From Deltaproteobacteria bacterium (GTDB lineage Bacteria; Desulfobacterota; GWC2-55-46), in NCBI GenBank assembly GCA_016234955.1, contig JACRNN010000128.1, positions 1 through 9,486 of the forward strand: a stretch of 9,486 bases of DNA. Reading direction: 5' to 3'. The notes below the pieces were generated by a model. That model ran no database searches and was not told the DNA's origin. It worked only from the letters and a program-made list of their open reading frames with translations. The position numbers and the translations under genes were made by a program. Below are positions 1 to 4,817 of this stretch, piece by piece. Within the stretch, counting starts at the first letter, position 1. Every line of letters starts with the position of its first letter.

Positions 1-651
1 ACTGACTACCGGAACACCTCGACCTCGAATGCTAATTTCGGTCCCCACGGCTCGCAGATAGCAACCCCGGCGTTGAACTTCTACGCCGGGGTCTCGGACA
101 GCGGCGACAGGTCCATATTGCTGGATTATTACTTCACCGGCACGCTCCCGACCGCGAACAGGTCTTTTAACGCGCCTACGAGCACGACCGAGTTCCAGAA
201 CCGCTTCAGGCTCTGCTTCAACTGCCATGACTGGAACACGTTTTACGGCAACAACAACAATACGAACTTTTACAATAGCGGCGGGATGGGGGCGCCGAGC
301 AACCTCCACGCCTTTCATCTGAATGGCGCGGGAAGCGGCATGATGTGGAACGCGACTTACGAGGCGTGCATGGTCTGCCACTACAATATCCACAGCAACG
401 TCCAGGCCACGAACACCGATTACGCCGGCGGAGGAAGCCTCCCGCCTGACGGAGACACCCACCTGATAAACTTCGCGCCCAACGTGGTTACACCCCTCAC
501 TTATGCAAAACCGGCATGGTACTACTCAAGCGGGCAGATGAACTGCAACCTCAGGTGCCATGGCGTAAATATGAACTACTCCTATAGCTGCACCCACACG
601 CTTACCCGTTCCGACGGGGTGAGCGATACTTCCGATACGTGCAACGATTAA
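1..651 (+). CDS. Multiheme c-type cytochrome, C-terminal part (5' end outside window)
   Basis: The reading frame is open from the first base to a TAA at 649-651, so this is the C-terminal 216 residues of a longer protein; a TTG at 73 is an internal codon, not a credible start. Two classical haem-attachment motifs are visible, CFNCH (208-222) and CMVCH (370-384), plus CNLRCH (544-561), which has three residues between the cysteines instead of two. Further His residues (FGPHG near the edge, NLHAFHLN, THLINF) could be distal haem ligands. Proteins with this Asn/Tyr/Gly-rich, widely spaced CxxCH layout are known as periplasmic or outer-membrane electron carriers in metal- and sulfate-reducing bacteria. 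The exact family and total haem number cannot be judged from the fragment. No partner gene is visible; the next gene is convergent. Confidence 0.85.
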   Translation, partial: TDYRNTSTSNANFGPHGSQIATPALNFYAGVSDSGDRSILLDYYFTGTLPTANRSFNAPTSTTEFQNRFRLCFNCHDWNTFYGNNNNTNFYNSGGMGAPSNLHAFHLNGAGSGMMWNATYEACMVCHYNIHSNVQATNTDYAGGGSLPPDGDTHLINFAPNVVTPLTYAKPAWYYSSGQMNCNLRCHGVNMNYSYSCTHTLTRSDGVSDTSDTCND

Positions 652-705
652 CAGGGCACGGAAAAACCCGATCCGCCGTCTTTGCGAGACCTTCCCTCCT
701 ATGGC

Positions 706-730
706 GGGTTCAGGTTTGCAACCTGAACCC
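706..730. repeat. Perfect palindrome, 11-bp stem with 3-nt loop
   Basis: The left arm GGGTTCAGGTT (706-716) is the exact reverse complement of AACCTGAACCC (720-730), with loop TGC. This is the first of a tight series of such hairpins. Confidence 0.85.
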
Positions 731-740
731 TGAATTTCGA

Positions 741-793
741 TCTGGCAGCCACGAATCATTCGGGTTCAATCTGCAAGATTGAACCCGCCAGAA
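741..793. repeat. Nested palindrome, 12-bp core plus outer arms
   Basis: The core CGGGTTCAATCT (761-772) pairs perfectly with AGATTGAACCCG (776-787) around the loop GCA. Outer arms TCTGGC (741-746) and GCCAGA (788-793) are also complementary. The core shares the word GGGTTCA with the palindrome at 706-730, which suggests related elements. Confidence 0.8.
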
Positions 794-808
794 TCCTTCC
801 GGCGAATC

Positions 809-833
809 GTTGGGTTGAAAAACGCAACCCAAC
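809..833. repeat. Perfect palindrome, 9-bp stem with 7-nt loop
   Basis: GTTGGGTTG (809-817) pairs with CAACCCAAC (825-833), leaving AAAAACG as the loop. The GTTGGGTT...AACCCAAC type is familiar from REP-like intergenic palindromes in many proteobacteria. I cannot confirm family membership without a genome-wide search. Confidence 0.75.
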
Positions 834-839
834 AGCAGG

Positions 840-909
840 GTAGGGTGGGCTGTGCCCACCATGTACAGGAGTAAGTAGCGGATATTTTGGTGGGCGGAGC
901 CCACCCTAC
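840..909. repeat. 70-bp element with 12-bp terminal inverted repeats and two internal hairpins
   Basis: GTAGGGTGGGCT (840-851) is the exact reverse complement of AGCCCACCCTAC (898-909). Each end also folds on itself: GGTGGGC/GCCCACC at 844-860 (loop TGT) and at 889-905 (loop GGA). The central 861-888 is unpaired and AT-richer. The form, two hairpins in a symmetrical pair, resembles a REP-pair (REPIN) or a miniature inverted-repeat element. No flanking target-site duplication was established. Confidence 0.75.
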
Positions 910-929
910 TATACTTCTTCCGCAACCTG

Positions 930-1283
930 CTAAAAGAACATCAACCCAGCCCTTGAGACCCCGTAGAACTTCCGTGTCCAGACAACCCTTGCCCTTTTTT
1001 CCTGCTCTATCTCCGGCATCATGACGCTTACGTCCTCGTCGGCATCGAACGGGAGATGGCCCTTCGTCCTTATCCCCATCCCGGTATCCGACATATCCGT
1101 CGTCTTCACCTGCACCCTCACCTCTCCGCGCGACAGGTCGCAGTTCCTGAGCGAGGCCATCCTCTTTCCATCCCTTCTCTCGCGTTCGTTCCGGGCAAAG
1201 CCGCAGTAAGGGCAGGGCATCCTTGGCTGTCTTGCCGCCGTATAATAGACGTTCTTACACCTGTGACAGTGCAACTCCTTCAC
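930..1283 (-). CDS. Zinc-ribbon + PilZ domain protein, probable c-di-GMP receptor
   Basis: A 117-residue cytoplasmic protein with two parts. Residues 1-30 carry two CxxC knuckles (C6/C9 and C24/C27), the layout of a zinc ribbon. Residues 35-117 look like a PilZ domain: R37-D-G-K-R41 fits the RxxxR arginine motif, and D63-M-S-D-T-G68 fits DxSxxG, the two elements that hold a c-di-GMP dimer in known PilZ proteins. The C-terminal strand with VVWTRK and AGLMFF also fits the family. The start is GTG at 1281-1283, supported by GGAGGT five bases upstream. A likely promoter lies about 90 bp upstream. The target is not evident; no flagellar, pilus or polysaccharide gene is adjacent. The PilZ call is from visible motifs and is fairly firm; actual binding is inference. 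Confidence 0.82.
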   Translation of the reverse strand: MKELHCHRCKNVYYTAARQPRMPCPYCGFARNERERRDGKRMASLRNCDLSRGEVRVQVKTTDMSDTGMGIRTKGHLPFDADEDVSVMMPEIEQEKRARVVWTRKFYGVSRAGLMFF

Positions 1284-1371
1284 GTAAAACCTCCAAATGG
1301 CTACAATATTAATATTTTATTTATGGCGTAACCTTGCGCCACATGTTTTTGCTCTTTACTTAAATAATTGT

Positions 1372-1401
1372 TTAATACAACAAGAATATAAGTCTTGTCA
1401 A
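1372..1401 (-). promoter_or_regulatory. Probable sigma70-type promoter of the PilZ gene
   Basis: On the minus strand a perfect -35 box TTGACA (1396-1401) is followed after 18 bases by TATTAA (1372-1377). It lies in AT-rich DNA upstream of the GTG start, giving a leader of roughly 80 nt. A small inverted repeat, ACAAGA/TCTTGT (1380-1398), overlaps the spacer and -35 box and could be an operator; that is speculative. Confidence 0.45.
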
Positions 1402-1440
1402 CTAATAAAAACGTAAATGCGCGCCGTAAAAAATATATCG

Positions 1441-1483
1441 CCGCGGCCTGTGCCTTGAAGCCGTCCGCGATCCCAGGCCGCGG
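1441..1483. repeat. GC-rich inverted repeat, 10-bp arms
   Basis: CCGCGGCCTG (1441-1450) is the exact reverse complement of CAGGCCGCGG (1474-1483), with 23 bases between. The right arm runs into the dispersed repeat at 1477-1509. No T-run follows, so it is not a standard terminator. Confidence 0.6.
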
Positions 1484-1509
1484 GCCTCGCGGTCGCCATG
1501 CATCTTCAA
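1477..1509. repeat. 33-bp dispersed repeat, copy 1
   Basis: This stretch matches 6207-6239 at 30 of 33 positions, in the same orientation. It begins GCCGCGGGCCTCGCG and ends ATGCAT-TTCAA. It contains no gene. Two copies 4.7 kb apart, both beside inverted repeats, suggest a genome-wide dispersed element. Confidence 0.7.
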
Positions 1510-1518
1510 AGGGGGATA

Positions 1519-1548
1519 ATGAGCCTTGACTTTCCGTCGCTCTTTTGA
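1519..1548 (+). other. Possible 9-codon leader ORF overlapping the ftsB start region
   Basis: An ATG at 1519-1521 preceded by a good ribosome-binding stretch (AAAGGGGG, 1508-1515) opens a frame of nine codons (MSLDFPSLF) ending in TGA at 1546-1548, two bases before the ftsB ATG. ftsB itself lacks a clear Shine-Dalgarno, so translational coupling is conceivable. The evidence is only positional. Confidence 0.2.
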
Positions 1549-1550
1549 TA

Positions 1551-1859
1551 ATGCTTATCGAAGTGAAGATAAGACTCGACGCGGTTAAACGAAGATACGT
1601 CCTGGCCGCCTGCATATTGGCGATAGCCGCCCTTGCGGTATTCGGAGACAAGGGGCTGCTCGACCTCTACAGGTTGAGGAAGGAGCGGGATGGCATCCTG
1701 AGCCACAACGCCGATATCTCCGGGGAGAACGCCTCTCTGGAGAAGGACATACGGCTTCTCAAGACCGACAGGCGCTACATCAAGAACATAGCCCGGAAAG
1801 AGCTCGGCATGATAGGAAAAAACGAAGTGGTATACAGGTTCGAAGAGCGCGCGCAGTAA
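1551..1859 (+). CDS. ftsB: Septum formation initiator, FtsB/DivIC family
   Basis: A small bitopic membrane protein of the divisome; FtsB forms a complex with FtsL and FtsQ that activates septal peptidoglycan synthesis. From the ATG at 1551 it has 102 residues: a short basic cytoplasmic N-terminus, one membrane segment (about 16-32), then a periplasmic coiled coil (about 38-75). It ends with the family hallmark RRYIKNIARKELGMIGKNE followed by VVYRF. Length and layout are normal for the family. A TTG six bases upstream in the same frame is a weaker start; an in-frame TGA at 1527-1529 rules out earlier starts. Neither start has a strong ribosome site. It is first in a tight operon with the amidohydrolase and argS genes. 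The enolase gene that often precedes ftsB is absent. Confidence 0.88.
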   Translation: MLIEVKIRLDAVKRRYVLAACILAIAALAVFGDKGLLDLYRLRKERDGILSHNADISGENASLEKDIRLLKTDRRYIKNIARKELGMIGKNEVVYRFEERAQ

Positions 1860-1892
1860 GGCCCCCTGGTTTTAAGAACGCTCAAAGGCAAT

Positions 1893-2732
1893 ATGGAAAT
1901 CAAGAAGACCCTCAAGGTAGCCGGCATACAGATCTCCGGTTCCAACTCTCTGGATAAAAACCTGCACAAGGCCGGCAATCTCATCGAGCTTGCGGCGGAC
2001 CAGGGCGCGCGGATAATCACCCTGCCCCAGCTCTTCAACGTCCACTGGTTCCCGTCCGGGATAGACAACAGGAACTTCTCCCTGGCCGAGAGAGAGGACG
2101 GCGCCACTATAACGCATCTGCGGGGGCTTGCGGCCAGGAAGTCAGCCGTGATAGTAGCCCCCATATTCGAGGAAGACAACGGGAGTTATTTCAACACCGC
2201 GTTCGTGATAGGGACCGACGGCGTGATAATCGGCAAGTACAGGAAGGTCCACGTCCCGCAGATACCGCTCTGGGAGGAGCGGGCGTACTTCAAGCCGGGC
2301 GACCTCGGTTTCCCCGTGTTCAAGACCCCTTTCGCCGCTATCGGGGTGCAGATCTGCTGGGACATATTCTTCCCCGAGGGCTTCAGGATACTCGCGCTCA
2401 AGGGCGCGCAGGTCGTCCTTGCCCCGACCGCCTCGGCATACGAACACTCGCACAAGAAATGGGAGCGCGCGATAAGGGCCGCGGCGCACGCCAACGGCAT
2501 ATACATAATGAGGGTGAACAGGGTCGGCGTGGAGGACAAGCAGGAGTTCTACGGCAAGAGCTTCTGCGCCGGGCCGGACGGCGAGTTCGTGGAAAAGCCG
2601 AGCGGACCGTCCGAGGGGGTAGTCTTAGCCGACATGTACCTGACGGCCATCGGCACGGTAAGGAACGAATGGGTCTTTTTAAAGGATAGAAGGCCCGAGG
2701 TCTACGCGGAGATCGTAGAGGGCAAGGGATGA
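1893..2732 (+). CDS. Nitrilase-superfamily (carbon-nitrogen hydrolase) protein with Glu-to-Gln at the catalytic position
   Basis: A 279-residue cytoplasmic protein with the full length and fold markers of the nitrilase/amidase superfamily, which hydrolyses non-peptide C-N bonds. Overall it resembles the N-carbamoylputrescine amidase-like branch. The catalytic Lys is K118 in KYRKVHVPQ, and the nucleophile is C155 in GVQICWDIFFPEG. The second conserved acidic site is E128/E129 in PLWEERAYF. The first catalytic residue, normally Glu in an ELF-type motif, is Gln here (Q46 in ITLPQLFNVHWFP; codon CAG). That may be a subfamily trait or may abolish ordinary amidase activity. The substrate is unknown. 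It starts 33 bases after ftsB with a weak AAAGG ribosome site, and its TGA overlaps the argS ATG, so the three genes are probably co-transcribed and the last two translationally coupled. Confidence 0.87.
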   Translation: MEIKKTLKVAGIQISGSNSLDKNLHKAGNLIELAADQGARIITLPQLFNVHWFPSGIDNRNFSLAEREDGATITHLRGLAARKSAVIVAPIFEEDNGSYFNTAFVIGTDGVIIGKYRKVHVPQIPLWEERAYFKPGDLGFPVFKTPFAAIGVQICWDIFFPEGFRILALKGAQVVLAPTASAYEHSHKKWERAIRAAAHANGIYIMRVNRVGVEDKQEFYGKSFCAGPDGEFVEKPSGPSEGVVLADMYLTAIGTVRNEWVFLKDRRPEVYAEIVEGKG

Positions 2733-4384
2733 GGGCCGCGGTCACGGAGATCGTGAGGTCGGCCCTGGGAAAAGCCGTCAGGGAAGGCGCGTTAAAGGCC
2801 GGAAGTCTCCCCGACATCATCATAGAGAGGCCTAAAAAAGAGGGTTTCGGGGACTTCTCCACCAACGCGGCGATGCTCCTTGCGCCCCTTGAGAAAAAGG
2901 CGCCCAGGGATATAGCCGCCGTCATAGCCGCCAGGATAGCCGAAGACCCGCTTGTGGAGAAGTGCGAGGTGGCCGGCCCCGGCTTCATAAACATCTTCCT
3001 CAAGAACAGCTTCCACATCTCCATGCTCGGCTCTATACTTAAAAAGGCGGAGCGCTTCGGCACGACGGACGCGGGGCGGGGCCGGCGCGTGCAGATAGAG
3101 TTCGTAAGCGCCAACCCCACGGGCCCGCTCCACATAGGCCACGGCAGGGGCGCGGCGGTCGGGGACTCGCTCGCCAACATATTGAAGGCCGCCGGGTTTG
3201 ATGTCACCAGGGAGTACTACATAAACGACGCGGGCAGGCAGGTCTATACGCTCGGGGAGTCGGTCAGGCTCCGTATGAAGGAGATTGAAACCGGAGAACC
3301 CGTAGAGTTCCCGGCGGATTTTTATAAAGGCGAATACGTAAAGGAGATAGCGCGGGATTATCTCGATAAATACAATGCGCCGGGCCGGGCCGGGGCAACC
3401 CCGACGTTCCAGGAGTTCGCCTGCACAGCCATGCTCGAACGGATAAGGAAGGACCTCAAGGACTTCCGCATAGAGTTCGACGTCTGGTACAGCGAACGGA
3501 GCCTCGATGAAAAAGGGCTTGTCGACGGCACCATCGAGGAGCTTCGTAAGAGAGGCTATATATACGAGTCCGAAGGCGCGCTCTGGTTCAGGAGCACGGA
3601 GTTCGGGGACGACAAGGACAGGGTGCTAATAAAGGCCGACGGGGAGAGGACCTACTTCGCCTCCGACATCGCCTACCACAGGGAGAAGGTCAAAAAGGGG
3701 TTCGCAACGCTCGTCAACGTCTGGGGGGCCGACCACCACGGCTACGAGGGGCGGATAAGGGCTCTGCTTAAGGCCCTCGGCCACGACGACGGCGCGCTCA
3801 GGATAATATTCATCCAGCTCGTGGCGCTCCTGCGCAACGGCGTGCCCGTGCCCATGGGCAAGCGGGAGGGCGAGTTCGTGACGCTCCGGCAGGTGATGGA
3901 CGAGGTGGGAGTGGACGCGTGCAGGTTCTTTTTCCTGATGAGGAGGTCGGACGCGCACCTGGACTTCGATTTGGAGCTCGCCAAGAGCCAGGCCCCGGAA
4001 AACCCGGTGTACTACGTCCAGTACTGCCACGCCCGCATCAACTCCATAATATCATTCGCCGCTGACAAGGGCGTTAAAATCCCGGAGGAGTTCGACCCCA
4101 GGCTCCTTGAGCGGCTGGATCAGAAGGAAGAAACCGGAATAATAAAACACCTCGGCTCATTCGAGGAGGTCGTTGAGCGGGCCGCCATCAACATGGAGCC
4201 GCACAGGGTCGCGTTCTACCTGACGGAGCTTGCCGGACTCTTCCACCCGTACTACAACAGGAACAGGGTGGTGACGGACGACGCGGAGCTGACGCTCGCG
4301 AGGCTCCTCTTATGCAAGGCCGTGAGCACGGTGGCGGCCAACGGGCTCAGGCTCCTCGGGGTGTCGGCCCCGGAGAAGATGTGA
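2729..4384 (+). CDS. argS: Arginyl-tRNA synthetase
   Basis: A class I aminoacyl-tRNA synthetase that charges tRNA-Arg. The 551 residues are complete for a bacterial ArgRS. Domains in order: N-terminal Add-1 domain with GFGDFSTNAAM (39-49); Rossmann catalytic domain opening with SANPTGPLHIGHGRG (HIGH at 135-138); EYYINDAGRQ (162-171); GADHHGY (333-339); MGKREG (376-381) in place of a canonical KMSKS, which many ArgRS lack. The helical anticodon-binding (DALR) domain starts at about NPVYYVQYCHARINSI (425-440) and ends in RLLGVSAPEKM. The ATG overlaps the upstream stop as ATGA, and GAGGGCAAGGG just upstream serves as ribosome site. Nothing is unusual about the protein. The operon appears to end here; the tRNA promoter begins 26 bases after the stop. 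Confidence 0.97.
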   Translation: MRAAVTEIVRSALGKAVREGALKAGSLPDIIIERPKKEGFGDFSTNAAMLLAPLEKKAPRDIAAVIAARIAEDPLVEKCEVAGPGFINIFLKNSFHISMLGSILKKAERFGTTDAGRGRRVQIEFVSANPTGPLHIGHGRGAAVGDSLANILKAAGFDVTREYYINDAGRQVYTLGESVRLRMKEIETGEPVEFPADFYKGEYVKEIARDYLDKYNAPGRAGATPTFQEFACTAMLERIRKDLKDFRIEFDVWYSERSLDEKGLVDGTIEELRKRGYIYESEGALWFRSTEFGDDKDRVLIKADGERTYFASDIAYHREKVKKGFATLVNVWGADHHGYEGRIRALLKALGHDDGALRIIFIQLVALLRNGVPVPMGKREGEFVTLRQVMDEVGVDACRFFFLMRRSDAHLDFDLELAKSQAPENPVYYVQYCHARINSIISFAADKGVKIPEEFDPRLLERLDQKEETGIIKHLGSFEEVVERAAINMEPHRVAFYLTELAGLFHPYYNRNRVVTDDAELTLARLLLCKAVSTVAANGLRLLGVSAPEKM

Positions 4385-4410
4385 GGTTTGGATTTTTTAT
4401 CTTTATAGTG

Positions 4411-4440
4411 TTGACATCGCAGGAAAGTCTTTGATATACT
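4411..4440 (+). promoter_or_regulatory. Sigma70-type promoter of tRNA-fMet
   Basis: TTGACA (4411-4416), a perfect -35 box, is followed after 18 bases by TATACT (4435-4440), close to the -10 consensus. Transcription would start near 4447, a few bases before the tRNA. It sits in an AT-rich patch just after argS. Confidence 0.75.
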
Positions 4441-4455
4441 AATTGGATACTCTAT

Positions 4456-4531
<76 letters not shown>

Positions 4532-4532
<1 letters not shown>

Positions 4533-4579
4533 AATTGAAAAAGGCGGGGCGATTTTTAATGCCCTGCCTTTTTCAATTT
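4532..4579 (+). terminator. Rho-independent terminator of tRNA-fMet
   Basis: A 19-bp stem (4532-4550 with 4561-4579) with one G-T wobble and a 10-nt loop. It has a GC-rich top (GGCGGGGC/GCCCTGCC) and a T-run in the descending arm (CCTTTTTCAATTT). The left arm begins with the last A of the tRNA CCA. The stem is A/T-symmetrical and could also act on the opposite strand. Confidence 0.8.
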
Positions 4580-4704
4580 CGTAAACGGCAGGATTTGAAG
4601 GCAACCGAAGGCCGAGCGAAGAGCGAGGAAGAAGCGAGCCGGGAGGCGAGCTGAAAGTGAGGTTGCACGGCCAGAGCGAGTGAGCGGGAGCGGACGAGCG
4701 CGGC
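4580..4704. other. Purine-rich spacer between the two tRNA 3'-end copies
   Basis: It opens with an inverted fragment of the tRNA T arm (CAGGATTTGAA, 4589-4599). It continues with GCAACCG, then a strongly purine-biased run of GAGCGA/GCGAG-type words to about 4700. CAGGATTTG (4589-4597) can pair with CAAATCCTG (4705-4713) and GCAACC (4601-4606) with GGTTGC (4661-4666), so the stretch could fold as one long structured arm. No credible gene. Confidence 0.6.
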
Positions 4705-4725
4705 CAAATCCTGTCCCCGCTACCA
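4705..4725 (+). repeat. Perfect second copy of the tRNA-fMet 3' end (21 bp)
   Basis: These 21 bases equal tRNA positions 4512-4532 exactly, from the T loop through the CCA, in direct orientation 193 bp downstream. Nothing resembling a tRNA 5' half precedes it. This is the arrangement left by tRNA-targeted integration or by tandem tRNA duplication followed by decay. Confidence 0.85.
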
Positions 4726-4732
4726 GATTTAA

Positions 4733-4766
4733 AAAGTGGCTTGAGAGTTCTCTCTCAAGCCACTTT
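4733..4766 (-). terminator. Strong hairpin terminator, probably for the response-regulator operon
   Basis: A perfect 15-bp stem (4733-4747 with 4752-4766) and 4-nt loop. On the minus strand it ends in CCACTTTTTAAAT, a good U-tract about 50 bases past the response-regulator stop, so it fits as that operon's terminator. On the plus strand the tail is weaker (CACTTTCTTAATT), though it could also stop leftover tRNA transcription. Confidence 0.7.
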
Positions 4767-4781
4767 CTTAATTCCGGGGCG

Positions 4782-4798
4782 GGATTTGAAAGCAGCCG
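4782..4798. repeat. Second copy of the inverted T-arm module
   Basis: GGATTTGAAAGCAGCCG here matches GGATTTGAAGGCAACCG at 4591-4607 with two differences. In both places the module follows a tRNA-3'-end copy and a hairpin, so the block is modular. This copy runs up to the 3' end of the response-regulator gene. Confidence 0.65.
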
Positions 4799-4817
4799 GC
4801 CTTCTCACGGCAGCCTG

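Larger units (their letters stand above)
652..929. other. Gene-free gap between convergent genes, packed with palindromes
   Basis: No credible reading frame lies between the cytochrome stop and the PilZ stop. From about 700 onward the DNA is mostly short perfect inverted repeats, listed separately. None is followed by a clear T-run, so a role in transcription termination between the two convergent genes is possible but not shown. Confidence 0.7.
1284..1550. other. Divergent intergenic region between the PilZ gene and ftsB
   Basis: The left two thirds (about 1296-1435) are strongly AT-rich, unlike the surrounding DNA, and carry the probable PilZ-gene promoter. The right third is GC-rich, holding an inverted repeat and a dispersed repeat copy. 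No clear sigma70 promoter for the ftsB operon was found; TTGACT-N17-TAATGC at 1526-1554 overlaps the ftsB start. Confidence 0.6.

Noticed and set aside
1526..1554. TTGACT-N17-TAATGC resembling a sigma70 promoter
   Set aside because: It overlaps the ftsB ATG, so it would make a transcript lacking the natural start. The match is probably chance.
2398..3207. 269-codon minus-strand frame opposite the amidohydrolase and argS genes
   Set aside because: Its Ser/Pro/Arg-rich sequence is typical of antisense shadows in GC-rich genes, and both plus-strand genes have full-length conserved motifs.
4533..4725. Complete integrative mobile element between tRNA direct repeats
   Set aside because: Only about 190 bp lie between the copies, with no integrase or other gene. 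At most it is a relic or a non-autonomous repeat.
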